A stretch of 64,000 nt of DNA from Luteococcus peritonei (lineage in GTDB: Bacteria > Actinomycetota > Actinomycetes > Propionibacteriales > Propionibacteriaceae), in NCBI RefSeq assembly GCF_039526385.1, contig NZ_BAAAIX010000007.1, forward strand, positions 124,001 to 188,000, in the 5' to 3' direction. Under the pieces are notes generated by a model. That model saw only the letters and a list, made by a program, of their open reading frames with translations, was not told the DNA's origin and did not search any database. Every line of letters starts with the position of its first letter. Position 1 is the stretch's first letter. Of this stretch, positions 7,488 through 16,252 are shown one piece after another. Position numbers and translations under genes: made by a program.

Positions 7488-7521
7488 GCTCGGTGCGGGT
7501 GGCTCAGTTTGGTGCGGCGGT

Positions 7522-9870
7522 TCAGTTCTGCGTGAGGTCGTAGACGGTGGTGCCGTCGACGGTCTGCGCGGTGAAGGTGGCCGCCACCCACTCGGCGATC
7601 TGTGCGGCGTCGTCCGAGCCGGAGCTGGCCTGGCCGCCCATCCCGACGCTGCCGCCGATGAACCAGTGGACCTTGCCCTGGGCCACCAGGGCCTTGAACT
7701 GCTCCAGGGTGGGCGCCGGATCGGTGCCGTTGAAGCCGCCCAGGGCGATCACCGGCTGCTCGGTGGCCAGCTGGTAGCTGGCCGCGTTCTGGGCGCCGGT
7801 GGTGGCGGCCACCCAGGTGTAGGCGTCAGCGTCGGAGAGCAGCAGCGCCTTCAGCTCGTCGCTCACGCTGGCGCCGCCCAACAGGCCCCCTGCACCGCCG
7901 CCGCGGGAGGTGCCACCCGGGGCGCCGGTCTGGGAGGTGCCGGTCTGGGAGGTGCCGGTCTGGGTCGAGGACCCGCCCTGCGTGGTGCTGCCGGTCTGGG
8001 TGGACCCGGTGCCCGTCTGGCTGGTGCCGGTCGACGTGGACCCGGTGCCGTTGCCGGTGGTGCCGTTGCCGGTGGTGCCGGGGGCCTGGCCCATGCCGGC
8101 AGGGGGCTGGCCACCGCCACGACCGCCGCCGGGGCCGCCCGCGCCGCCACCCATCCCGCCACTCACCGGGCCGGCGGTCACGATGGAGCCGGTGTGCGCG
8201 GTCTGCGCGGTGTTGATCGAGTAGGAGGCGGGGCCCGCCAGCGCGGAGAAGACCGCCAGCACCAAGGCGGTGCGGGTCACGGCCTCGGGCAGCCGGTCGG
8301 CGAAGAGCAGGCCCAGGGCCGCCAGCGTCGCGCCCACGACCACCACCACGCCCAGCGTGGTCCAGGCGCCGCCGGCGCGCATCAGCAGCAGCACCGCCCA
8401 GACGCCGGTGGCGGAGGTGGCCACCGCCAGGCCGATACGGGCCGTCAGCAGGTCGCGTCGGTGCCAGAGCACCGCGGCGCCGGTGGCCACCGCGCCGGCG
8501 ATCGCCGGGGCCAGCGCCACCACGTAGTAGTCGTGGTAGATGCCGCCCATGAAGCTGAAGACGGTGCCGGTCACCAGCAGCCAGCCCAGCCAGACCAGCA
8601 TCGCGCCGCCCACCTGGGTGGCGGGCGTCGAGTTGTAGCCGGTGGGGGAGGTGGCCGGGCGCAGGTTGTGCCAGGCGGAGCGGCCCAGCACCGCGAAGGC
8701 GGTCAGGCAGAGCAGCAGCGCGGCCGGGACGAGCCAGGAGATCATCCCGCCAGAGACGGACTGGAAGAGGCGGAAGGGGCCGACGCCGGAGCTGAAGCCG
8801 CCATTGCCCAGGCCACCGGTCTCCTCGCCGGTGATCCGGCCCAGGCCGTTGTAGCCGAAGGCCAGTTCCAGCAGCGAGTTGTTCTGCGAACCGCCCATGT
8901 AGGGCCGCCAGCTGGCGGGCACCAGCGAGAAGACCGCCACGTACCAGCCGAAGGAGGCGACGGTGGCGGCCAGCGCCACCAGCAGGTCGACCACCTTGCG
9001 GCGCCAGGTGGTGGGTGCCGCCACCGCATAGGCCACGACGAAGGCCGGCAGCACCACGAAGGCCTGCAGCATCTTGGTGAGGAAGCCCAGCCCGATCATC
9101 ACGCCGGCCAGGGCCAGGTGCTTGCGCGAGGCGGTCTGGCTGGCGCGCACCACGAACCAGGCGGCGCACACCTCCAGCAGCACCAGGAGCGCGTCGGGAT
9201 TGTTGAAGCGGAACATCAGCGTCGCGGCCGGCGTGAGCGCCAGCGTCGCGGCACCGAACAAGGCGGCGCGGTGGGCCAGCCGGGTCGGGCGCAGGCCGCC
9301 GTCGGGGGTGCCCGCCAGGCTGCGGCGGATGGTGGAGAAGAGCACCGCCACCGAGGCCACCCCCATCAGGGCCTCCGGCACCAGGATGCTCCAGGAGCTG
9401 AGCCCGAACAGCCGCACCGACAGGCCCATCACCCACAGCGCGGCCGGGGGCTTGTCGACGGTGATGGCATTGCCGCCGTCGAGCGCGCCGAAGAACCAGG
9501 CCTTCCAGGAGGTGGAGCCGGCCTGGGCGGCGGCGGAGTAGAAGGAGTTGGCATAGCCGGAGGCCGACAGGCCGATGATGTAGAGCGCGGCGGTGGCCAG
9601 CAGGAGCAGGGCCAGTGAGAGGCGGGTCTCCAGTCGGCTGGGCGGCTCGGCCTTGGCGCCGGGGGAGACGGCGCCCGGGGAGACGGCGCCCGGGGAGACG
9701 GCACCGGGGGAGACGGCGCCGGGGGAGACGGCGCCGGGGGAGACGGTGGCACGGCTGCCGGACGGGCCGAGGTGGGTCGGGGCGTCGGCGGCACGGGCGT
9801 CGTGGGAGGCCGCGGCGGCGCTCCCGGCCCGCGAGGCGACGCGGTGGGCGAGGGCAGAGGTCAAGGACAT
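7522..9870 (-). CDS. GT39 (ArnT/PMT-type) polytopic glycosyltransferase
   Basis: This 782-residue membrane enzyme of the YkcB/ArnT type starts with a cytosolic tail, which contains six copies of the pentapeptide SPGAV(A). About a dozen membrane helices follow, the first near SLALLLLATAALYIIGL. The first luminal loop carries the acidic KAWFFGALDGGNAITVDKPP region, typical of PMT_2 proteins. A long Gly/Thr/Ser/Gln-rich linker then leads to a C-terminal extracytoplasmic domain (SVSDELKALLLSDADAYTWVAA, then VIALGGFNGTDPAPTLEQFK) characteristic of this subgroup. It would move a sugar from a polyprenyl-phosphate donor to a surface acceptor, with the adjacent GT2-GtrA protein as supplier. The ATG at 9870 is chosen because sequence upstream of it is repeat DNA, although no clear ribosome site is visible. 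Confidence 0.88.
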   Translation of the reverse strand: MSLTSALAHRVASRAGSAAAASHDARAADAPTHLGPSGSRATVSPGAVSPGAVSPGAVSPGAVSPGAVSPGAKAEPPSRLETRLSLALLLLATAALYIIGLSASGYANSFYSAAAQAGSTSWKAWFFGALDGGNAITVDKPPAALWVMGLSVRLFGLSSWSILVPEALMGVASVAVLFSTIRRSLAGTPDGGLRPTRLAHRAALFGAATLALTPAATLMFRFNNPDALLVLLEVCAAWFVVRASQTASRKHLALAGVMIGLGFLTKMLQAFVVLPAFVVAYAVAAPTTWRRKVVDLLVALAATVASFGWYVAVFSLVPASWRPYMGGSQNNSLLELAFGYNGLGRITGEETGGLGNGGFSSGVGPFRLFQSVSGGMISWLVPAALLLCLTAFAVLGRSAWHNLRPATSPTGYNSTPATQVGGAMLVWLGWLLVTGTVFSFMGGIYHDYYVVALAPAIAGAVATGAAVLWHRRDLLTARIGLAVATSATGVWAVLLLMRAGGAWTTLGVVVVVGATLAALGLLFADRLPEAVTRTALVLAVFSALAGPASYSINTAQTAHTGSIVTAGPVSGGMGGGAGGPGGGRGGGQPPAGMGQAPGTTGNGTTGNGTGSTSTGTSQTGTGSTQTGSTTQGGSSTQTGTSQTGTSQTGAPGGTSRGGGAGGLLGGASVSDELKALLLSDADAYTWVAATTGAQNAASYQLATEQPVIALGGFNGTDPAPTLEQFKALVAQGKVHWFIGGSVGMGGQASSGSDDAAQIAEWVAATFTAQTVDGTTVYDLTQN
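9656..9742 (-). repeat. 15-bp coding tandem repeat in the GT39 gene
   Basis: About six tandem 15-bp units (GGGGGAGACGGCGCC-like on the plus strand) encode the repeated SPGAV pentapeptide in the N-terminal tail. As the unit is a multiple of three, length change would lengthen or shorten the tail without breaking the frame. Confidence 0.85.
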
Positions 9871-10381
9871 GGTTCGAGTCAACGGGCGGGCACTGTGCCG
9901 GCTGTGTGCTGTCGCTGTGCGCCGTCTGTGAGAGCAGCAGCCCGGTGCAGCGGGCGCTCGACGCCTGTGCCGTGCGCGTCCGCGCGCACGTCGCGCAAGG
10001 TCTTCCACCCCGCGCCACTTCCCAGCACCTCGCGCCACTTCCCAGCACCTCGCGCCTCCCGAGCAACGTTGCGCGCGTAATGCGGAGCGCAAGGTTGCGC
10101 CCGGAGCGCGAGGTGGAGGTTGGGAGCGCAAGGTGGAGTCGGCACGCGCGAGGTGGAGTCTGCACGCGCGAGGTGGAACCCGGGGCGGCGAGCAGGGTGT
10201 GGTCCGGCTAGGCGGTCGATGAGGTGGCTGTCACGCGGGGCGCGACGTGAATACCGGCGCCAGACAACTGGGTGGAACGGCTGGGGTGGAGCAGGACTGC
10301 GGCGCGCGGGGTCGTCACCCCGACGCCGCGCCGACGCCTTGGCCGGAGAGGAGCTCGGCCCGGCGCCGGTACGCTTCCCGC
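9871..10381. other. 511-base divergent gap containing R2
   Basis: This gap lies between the GT39 gene (minus) and the anchored secreted protein (plus), so it must contain both promoters. Reading frames that extend either gene into it are low-complexity and encode Arg/Pro-rich shadows of the repeat. The R2 array fills 10021-10180. I see no clear -35/-10 pair. Confidence 0.6.
10021..10180. repeat. R2: dyad-symmetric 20-bp-phased array
   Basis: Left side: CACCTCGCGC at 10026 and 10046, within 20-bp direct repeats. Centre: GAGCAACGTTGCGC (10061-10074) followed after about 10 bases by GAGCGCAAGGTTGCGC. Right side: the inverted motif GCGCRAGGTGG at 10086 (variant), 10106, 10126, 10146 and 10166, exactly 20 bp apart. 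The core motif and central palindrome match R1 and R3, while unit counts on each side differ. Confidence 0.83.
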
Positions 10382-11686
10382 ATGACCGAGCCGCACGACC
10401 CGTCCCCGCAGCGCCCCCGACGGGCGGCCGTCGAGGAGCCCGACGCGTCGTGGAGCCGGCCGGTCGACGAGGCTCCCGGGGCACCGCTGAGTGCCGCCGA
10501 ACGGGCCCGACGTCGGGCCGCCGCTCGCCCGCGTGGGCGCCACCGCGACGGGGAGCGCACCAGCCACGACCCCAGCGGGCAGACGAGCTGGCCCGCCGCC
10601 TCGCAGCGGGAGAGCGGCACGGCCCGCAGCATCGAGCGCGACGGCCGATCCACCGGCTCCGGCGCCACCAGCGCCGGACGGGCGCCGCGTCGCGGCCGCC
10701 TGGCGGCCGCCGTGCTGGTGCCGCTGCTGGCCCTGACCGGTGCCGGCGGCTGGTGGTGGCAGACCCACCGCACAGCGCCGACCTCCGTCCCCAGCCCCAG
10801 CCCGGCCTCCACCCCCAGCGCCACCGGCGCGGCGGGCACCCCGATCCCCAGCGCCATCGAGGGCCCCGGCCCGGGCACCGTCGAGTCGGTCCGCAAGCAC
10901 CTGCTGGGCATGGGCTTCACCTGCGAGCGCGAGGACCAGCCCGGCATGGCCTCGTGGACCTGCACCCACTACAGCCAGGCGCCCACCCTGATGGCCTATG
11001 TCGGGGGAGCCGACGGGCACCGGCTGGGCCGGGTGAGCCTGAACGTGCAGGACGGCCCGGGCGGCAAGGACCCCAAGGCGCTCGCCCTGCAGCAGTACCT
11101 GGCCCAGCAGTTCATCGGCGACGCCGGCCAGGTGCGCCAGGTGCTCGGCGAGGTGCGGGCGGGCAACGAGGAGAAGTACGCCAGCACCGCGCTGGGCCCG
11201 GTGGTGACCCGCGGCAGCGGTGACGGCTCCATCGTCCTGTTCGTCAACGGCTGGGTGCCGGATCGGGCCGTCCCGGCCCGGCTGCTGCCCGCCACCCCGC
11301 TGGACGCTGCCCTGGCCGAACGTGGCTACGCCTGTGTGGGCAGCGATGTGATCAGCTGCACCCGCACCGCCGGCGGACGCAGCTACGAGGTGGGCTACAT
11401 CCCCGAGGACCTGGAGGTCAGCTACCTCAAGGTGCGCGTGGTGGGCCCCAAGGGGGAGCAGGCCCGCGCCGAGGGCGCCAAGGAGGTGGACGCCGTGGTC
11501 GGGCTCTTCCAGCAGCGCGACGAGATCCGCCGCTGGGTGCGCGCCCACCAGAAGGACACCGGCGCCACCGGCTACCAGGACGGCTTCTCGCTGGACTGGT
11601 ACCCGCTGATGGCCGAGGGCGGCAAGAACTTCACCGCGCTCTACCTGCGCCAGTCCTGCTGGACCGACACCGTCGAGGCCTGCTGA
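10382..11686 (+). CDS. Membrane-anchored secreted protein of unknown function
   Basis: The 434-residue protein has a long, charged, Arg/Pro-rich cytosolic N-terminus (about 105 residues). One membrane helix follows (LAAAVLVPLLALTGAGGWWW), then a Ser/Pro/Thr-rich linker (TSVPSPSPASTPS). The extracytoplasmic part appears to be made of two related modules, each starting near a GMGFTCERE or ERGYACVGS stretch. Each has a Cys pair separated by a strand (CEREDQPGMASWTC and CVGSDVISC), followed by a Y.VG....G.RL.RV.L/YEVGYIPEDLEVSYLKV strand set. I do not recognise the family. The ATG at 10382 is chosen because upstream codons are repeat-derived. It lies divergent to the GT39 gene and next to a two-component system transcribed towards it. 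Confidence 0.72.
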   Translation: MTEPHDPSPQRPRRAAVEEPDASWSRPVDEAPGAPLSAAERARRRAAARPRGRHRDGERTSHDPSGQTSWPAASQRESGTARSIERDGRSTGSGATSAGRAPRRGRLAAAVLVPLLALTGAGGWWWQTHRTAPTSVPSPSPASTPSATGAAGTPIPSAIEGPGPGTVESVRKHLLGMGFTCEREDQPGMASWTCTHYSQAPTLMAYVGGADGHRLGRVSLNVQDGPGGKDPKALALQQYLAQQFIGDAGQVRQVLGEVRAGNEEKYASTALGPVVTRGSGDGSIVLFVNGWVPDRAVPARLLPATPLDAALAERGYACVGSDVISCTRTAGGRSYEVGYIPEDLEVSYLKVRVVGPKGEQARAEGAKEVDAVVGLFQQRDEIRRWVRAHQKDTGATGYQDGFSLDWYPLMAEGGKNFTALYLRQSCWTDTVEAC

Positions 11687-11743
11687 GACCAACCGCCCCC
11701 ACCCGGAGGCCGGGCAGGGGGTCGGTGAGGTCAGGTACGGCGC

Positions 11744-13303
11744 TCAGTCCAGCGGCACACGCAGCGTGAAGCAGGTACGGCCGGGGCTGGAGTCCAGCGA
11801 GGCGCTGCCGCCATGGGCCTCCATCACGGCCGCGACGATCGCCAGGCCCAGGCCGGTGGAGCCCTCCTGGCTGTGGGCGCGAGCCGTGTCCGCGCGGGCG
11901 AAGCGCTCGAAGGCGTGCTCCTTCACCGACGGGTCGACGCCAGGCCCGTCGTCGGTGACGGTGATCTCCGCGAAACAGCCGACCGCCCGCACCCCGGTGA
12001 CCACCGAGGTTCCCTCCGGGGTGTGCTTGCGGGCATTGGCCAGCAGGTTGGCCACCACCTGGTGCAGCTTCAGCGCATCGGCGCGGGCCAGCACGTCGCC
12101 CTCGGGCAGGTCCAGGCCCCAGCGGTGCGCGGGGGAGGCGACCCGGGCGTCGGAGACGGCATTGAGCACCACCTCCACCACGTCGGTCTCCTGCAGCTCC
12201 AGGGTGGGATCGTTGTCCAGCCGGGCCAGCAGCAGCATGTCCTCCACCAGGCGGCTCATCCGTTCGCTCTCCGCCTCGATCCGGCCCATCGCGTACTGGG
12301 TGTCGGTGGGCAGGTCCTCACGGCCGCGACGGGTCAGCTCGGCATAGCCGCGGATGGCGGCCAGCGGGTTGCGCAGCTCGTGGGAGGCGTCGGCGACGAA
12401 CTGGCGCACCTTGGTCTCGGAGCGCTGCCGGGCATCCAGCGCGCCCTCCACGTTGTTCAGCATGTGGTTGAAGGCCTGACCCACCCGGCCCACCTCGTTG
12501 GTGGGGTCGGCATCGGCGGGCGCCACGCGCATCGGCAACGCCACCTCGCCGCGGTCCAGCTCCATCGTGGAGACCTCGGTGGCGGTGGCGGCCAGCCGGT
12601 TCAGCGGCTTCAGCGCCCCGGTGACCAGGGCATGGGCCAGCGCCATGGCACTCAGCAGCACCAGGCCGGTGAGGGCCAGCTCGGTGAGCACCAGGTCGCG
12701 CAGGGTGCGGTTCACCACGTCCAGCGGCAGACCCACCACCTGGGTGACGGCGCCGTCGCTCACCTTGATCACGCGGTAGTCGCCCAGGCCGTCGAGCGAC
12801 TGGGTGGCGGGCTCGCCGGTGGCGGCCTCGAGCAGCTGCTCGGTCTGCGCGGTGGTGAGCCGGACGAAGCCGCCCTCGATCCACTTCACGCCCGCCTGGT
12901 CGGTGGCATTGCTCAGGGCGGTGACCTGGCCCACCTCGGTGCCGGGCTGCGGCCGCTCGAAGCGGCCGTCGCCGCGGTCGAAGCGCTGCGAGCGCTGCAG
13001 GGCGCTGCGCAGGTCGTTGTCGACGGTGCCCATCAGCTGGTGGCGCACCGCGATCGTGGAGGCCAGGCCCAGCAGCAGGGCCAGCAGGGTCACCAGCGCC
13101 GCCACCCGCAGCACCAGCTGGCGCGACAGGGTGCCGCGCGCCATGGTGCCCAGCGGACTCAGCTCGCTGGCCGGCGGGCGCACCTGGCCGGACGCGGTGG
13201 GGGTGCGCGGTGCGTCGCCCTGCCCCACCGGGACGGGCGCCGGGCTCCGGCCCGGACCTGCGGCAGCGGGCTCCGGCGTCGTGACGTCGTGGCGCTCAGT
13301 CAT
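11744..13303 (-). CDS. Sensor histidine kinase (HAMP, HisKA, HATPase)
   Basis: This 519-residue membrane kinase has a Pro-rich cytosolic start and a first membrane helix (LVLRVAALVTLLALLLGLA). An extracytoplasmic sensor of about 130 residues follows, then a second helix (LTELALTGLVLLSAMALAHALV), a HAMP domain and a dimerisation domain with FVADASHELRNPLAAIRGY. The phospho-accepting His is near residue 303. The ATP-binding domain shows NLLANARKHTPEGT, VTDDGPGVD and GSTGLGLAIV. The ATG (13303) overlaps the stop of the response regulator gene by 8 bases (ATGACTGA), indicating translational coupling. It resembles TcsS/MprB-like actinobacterial kinases; the signal is unknown. DoxX lies just upstream of the pair. 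Confidence 0.94.
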   Translation of the reverse strand: MTERHDVTTPEPAAAGPGRSPAPVPVGQGDAPRTPTASGQVRPPASELSPLGTMARGTLSRQLVLRVAALVTLLALLLGLASTIAVRHQLMGTVDNDLRSALQRSQRFDRGDGRFERPQPGTEVGQVTALSNATDQAGVKWIEGGFVRLTTAQTEQLLEAATGEPATQSLDGLGDYRVIKVSDGAVTQVVGLPLDVVNRTLRDLVLTELALTGLVLLSAMALAHALVTGALKPLNRLAATATEVSTMELDRGEVALPMRVAPADADPTNEVGRVGQAFNHMLNNVEGALDARQRSETKVRQFVADASHELRNPLAAIRGYAELTRRGREDLPTDTQYAMGRIEAESERMSRLVEDMLLLARLDNDPTLELQETDVVEVVLNAVSDARVASPAHRWGLDLPEGDVLARADALKLHQVVANLLANARKHTPEGTSVVTGVRAVGCFAEITVTDDGPGVDPSVKEHAFERFARADTARAHSQEGSTGLGLAIVAAVMEAHGGSASLDSSPGRTCFTLRVPLD

Positions 13304-14036
13304 CGCTGGCGGGACGCAGCACGTAGCCGGCGCCACGCATGGTGTGGATCATGGGGGCGCGGTCGGCGTCGATCTTCTTGCGCAGGTAGGAGATGTAGAG
13401 CTCCACCACGTTGGCCTGGCCGCAGAAGTCGTAGTTCCACACCCGGTCCAGGATCTGCGCCTTGCTGAGCACCCGCTTGGGATTGCGCATCAGGTAGCGC
13501 AGCAGCTCGAACTCGGTGGCCGTCAGGTTGATCTGGCTGCCGCCGCGGGTCACCTCGTGGGAGTCCTCGTCGAGGGTGAGGTCGCCCACCACCAGCAGCG
13601 AGTCGCTGGACGGGGCGGTGGCGCCGCTGCGGCGCAGCAGGGCGCGCAGTCGGGCGATCACCTCCTCCAGGCTGAAGGGCTTGGTGACGTAGTCGTCGCC
13701 GCCGGCGGTGAGCCCGCCGATCCGGTCCGCGACGGCATCCTTGGCGGTCAGGAAGATCACCGGCACGTCGGGCTGGTCGGTGCGGATCCGACGCATCACC
13801 TCGAGGCCGTCGAAGTCCGGCAGCATCATGTCCAGCACGATCGCGTCGGGGCGCACCTCACGCGCGGTGCGCACGGCGGCGGTGCCGGAGGCGGCGGTGG
13901 AGACCTCCCAGCCCTCGTAGCGCATCGCCATGCTGAGCAGCTCGGTCAGGCTCGGCTCGTCGTCCACGGTGAGCACCCGGATCGGGGAGCCGTCGGGGCG
14001 GGTGAGCTGTTCGTTGTTCGCATCAAATCGGGCCAT
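13296..14036 (-). CDS. OmpR-family response regulator
   Basis: This 246-residue protein has a receiver domain (VLTVDDEPSLTELL at the start, phospho-acceptor Asp in IVLDMMLPD near residue 68, Thr in FLTAKD, Lys in DYVTKPF). A winged-helix DNA-binding domain follows (LTATEFELLRYLMRNPKRVLSK, then VVELYISYLRKKID and TMRGAGYVLR). It partners the kinase gene that overlaps its 3' end. A GGAAGG ribosome site precedes the ATG. Targets cannot be inferred; the neighbouring GT39/GT2 genes, secreted protein and DoxX are candidates because they surround it. Confidence 0.95.
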   Translation of the reverse strand: MARFDANNEQLTRPDGSPIRVLTVDDEPSLTELLSMAMRYEGWEVSTAASGTAAVRTAREVRPDAIVLDMMLPDFDGLEVMRRIRTDQPDVPVIFLTAKDAVADRIGGLTAGGDDYVTKPFSLEEVIARLRALLRRSGATAPSSDSLLVVGDLTLDEDSHEVTRGGSQINLTATEFELLRYLMRNPKRVLSKAQILDRVWNYDFCGQANVVELYISYLRKKIDADRAPMIHTMRGAGYVLRPASDD

Positions 14037-14124
14037 GTGACAACCTTCCTGTCCGACGCCCAGCGGCGGCTGTGCGCTGCCTGTGCGGAGTCTGTGAGCG
14101 ATGGGGCCCGGCCGGGCCGGCGGA

Positions 14125-14580
14125 TCAGGGGACGTCTCGCACCATGCGCTGCTCGGGGTCCTCGCGACGACGCCGCCCGAACAGGGCGTCCAGTCCGGCC
14201 CGGCCGGAGCCGAAGGTGGTCAGCACCAGCGCCAGCAGCGCCTGCACCAGGTTGTGCTCGAAGCCGTCGTTGTGGAAGTAGACGCCGTGGCCCCACTTGA
14301 GCCAGGCGATCACCAGCACGTTCATCACCAGGACCGCCAGGGCCACCAGCGGCACCGCCAGGCCCAGCACCAGCATCACGCCGCCCACCGCCTCCAACCC
14401 CAGTGCTCCCCAGGCCAGCAGCCCGGGCTGCGGCACGCCGGCCTGCCGCAGCAGGTCCACCTCCTGGGGCATGCCGACGTTCTCCCAGCGGTGCCAGGCA
14501 TGCAGCACCAGCAGCAGGCCGAAGCCGATGCGGGCCAGCAGCAGGGCCAGGTCCTGCAGGAAACGGACGAAGCCACGCAT
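14125..14580 (-). CDS. DoxX family membrane protein
   Basis: This 151-residue, four-helix membrane protein has the DoxX pattern: LLLARIGFGLLLVLHAWHRWENVG at the start, LGLEAVGGVMLVLGL, LVALAVLVMNVLVIAWLKWGHG, then a NGFE/DGFEHNLVQALLALVL segment. Mycobacterial DoxX works with SodA and SseA in thiol and oxidative stress responses; whether that applies here is unknown. A GAGGAG ribosome site is well placed. It is transcribed towards the two-component pair with an 88-base gap, so it may share a transcript with it. Confidence 0.88.
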   Translation of the reverse strand: MRGFVRFLQDLALLLARIGFGLLLVLHAWHRWENVGMPQEVDLLRQAGVPQPGLLAWGALGLEAVGGVMLVLGLAVPLVALAVLVMNVLVIAWLKWGHGVYFHNDGFEHNLVQALLALVLTTFGSGRAGLDALFGRRRREDPEQRMVRDVP

Positions 14581-14652
14581 GGCGATCTCCTCGTGCTCGG
14601 GTGCAGCCCAACTCTAGGGTGCAGGCGTCCCGGGGGCGCGACGCGACGCGGC

Positions 14653-16101
14653 TCAGCTGGGCCGGAAGACCCGGCTGGTGGGCGGTCCGTCGAGCCGTTC
14701 TGCGGGACCGGCCACCGGGGCCAGCGCCTCGCTCGGGCTGCGCCTGGCCAGTCGCAGCAGCAGGCCGCCCAGCGAGATCCCGAAGCTGGAGCCGGCCGCC
14801 AGCAGCACGGCGGTCAGCGCGCAGTCGGTGAGCAGTGCCGAGGCGGACTCCTGCTGGCCCGCGCGGCTGTTGAAGAGCACCGCGAAGATGCCGCGGTAGA
14901 GCAGCAGGCCCGGCATCAGTGCCGCCACCGACGTGGTCACCAGCGCCACCAGCGGGGTGCGGATCGGGTGGCTGACCAGTCGGGCCACCAGCCCGACGCC
15001 GATCGCGGCCACGCCGCTGGCGGCCGGTGCGGAGGGCAGCAGGTGCCAGACCGCCAGGTAGGCCGCCTGGGCCATCACCCCCAGCAGCATCGCGGCGGGC
15101 AGCGAGCGGGGCTCCAGGGTGCAGCTGACCGCGAAGCAGCCCGCCACCAGGCCGCCGGCGAGCAGGCGCAGCCAGACGGAGGCCTCGTCGCCGGCGGTGG
15201 GCGAGAGCTGGGCCGAGACCCCCAGCAGCAGCCCCAGCGACAGGGTGGTCATCAGCCCCACGACGATGGCGGCGGTCAGCACGGTCACCTCCAGCACGCG
15301 CGCCGCTGCGCTCAGGTAGTAGCCGTCGACGGCATCGGAGGCGGCTCCCACCACGCCGATGCCGGCCAGCAGCGAGACCATCCCGGCGGCCACCGCCAGG
15401 GAGGGGGAGGGCAGCGGAAGTCCGTCGGGCAGCACGGGGCGAAGCACCAGCAGCCCCAGCCCCAGACCGGTGGGCAGCACGGCCGACAGCGCCTGGGTGA
15501 AGAAGTTGCTCATGCCTCGTGAGGCCAGGCCGCGCCGCACCAGCTCCACCAGCAGGGTGGCCAGCATGCAGGCGGCGATGTCGGCCCAGCCACCGTCCAG
15601 TAGCAGCGCCACGCCGCCGCCCAGCAGGCCCGCGGCCAGCAGGCTGAGCCACCGCTGGTAGCCGTGCGGTTCCGCGCTGATGTGGTGCAGCCGGGCGCGC
15701 ACCGTCTCGACGGCGAGGCCGTCGTGGTCGACGCTGCCCACCAGGCTCTCCACGCGGGCCAGCCGGTCGTAGTCCTGGGCGCCCGTGGGGGCCAGCCGCA
15801 TCACCGTCATGGGCAGCGCTCCCGGCACCTCGGCGCTGACCACGATCCGGGTGTAGGTGACGTCGACGCCCAGCGCCACGCCGAAGGAGCGTCCCAGCCG
15901 GGTGGCCTGGGCCGTGGTGGCGGCGGCGCTGGCCCCGGAGGCGAGCAGCAGCTCGGAGGCCTGGATGGCCAGGTCGATCACCTCGCGGGCCTGCTCCGCG
16001 GTGGTCCCGGGATCGTTGGCCAGGGCATGCTCGCGCCGGGCGCTGGAGTGCGCATGGGCGACGGGCCGGGGCCCGAAGGCGCGGGGTCTGCTGGCAGGCA
16101 C
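14653..16101 (-). CDS. ThrE-like threonine/serine exporter, copy 1
   Basis: This 482-residue inner-membrane protein has the two ThrE halves. The N-terminal soluble part and first helices include IDLAIQASELLLASGASAAATTAQATRLG and VDVTYTRIVVS. The C-terminal ThrE_2-type half includes SHPIRTPLVALVTTSVAALMPGLLLYRGIFAVL and LLAAGSSFGISLGGLLL. About ten helices are visible. Corynebacterium ThrE exports threonine and serine using proton-motive force. The start is a GTG with AGGAG 7 bases ahead. A second, diverged copy lies at 19219-20721, so the organism keeps two paralogues within 5 kb. The substrate of each is not deducible. Confidence 0.88.
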   Translation of the reverse strand: MPASRPRAFGPRPVAHAHSSARREHALANDPGTTAEQAREVIDLAIQASELLLASGASAAATTAQATRLGRSFGVALGVDVTYTRIVVSAEVPGALPMTVMRLAPTGAQDYDRLARVESLVGSVDHDGLAVETVRARLHHISAEPHGYQRWLSLLAAGLLGGGVALLLDGGWADIAACMLATLLVELVRRGLASRGMSNFFTQALSAVLPTGLGLGLLVLRPVLPDGLPLPSPSLAVAAGMVSLLAGIGVVGAASDAVDGYYLSAAARVLEVTVLTAAIVVGLMTTLSLGLLLGVSAQLSPTAGDEASVWLRLLAGGLVAGCFAVSCTLEPRSLPAAMLLGVMAQAAYLAVWHLLPSAPAASGVAAIGVGLVARLVSHPIRTPLVALVTTSVAALMPGLLLYRGIFAVLFNSRAGQQESASALLTDCALTAVLLAAGSSFGISLGGLLLRLARRSPSEALAPVAGPAERLDGPPTSRVFRPS

Positions 16102-16252
16102 GGTGGACTCCTGGCGGAGGGTGGGCGGGGCCGCAGTCTTTCACGCCGCACCCCGTCCGCGGGCAGGTCGCGAGAGCGCGGTCAGCAGACGGACAGCCCC
16201 GTGGTGGGCAATTGTGCGCAAGGTTGGTGGGCACGGCTGCGAGGGGTGTTGG

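Larger units (their letters stand above)
7167..7521. other. 355-base gap with two strong hairpins
   Basis: No gene fits here. The gap holds a hairpin at 7318-7348 (GAAGGGCCGG and complement, 11-base spacer) and another at 7451-7487 (TGATCTGCGGCG and complement, 13-base spacer). A direct repeat CAGCTCGGTGCG (7466 and 7486) is interleaved with the second. Both hairpins lie downstream of the GT39 gene on the minus strand and probably end its transcript. Confidence 0.6.

Noticed and set aside
9871..10131. N-terminal extension of the GT39 protein upstream of 9870
   Set aside because: The added residues are Arg/Ala/Pro-rich and encoded by R2 repeat DNA; homologous enzymes start near the chosen Met.
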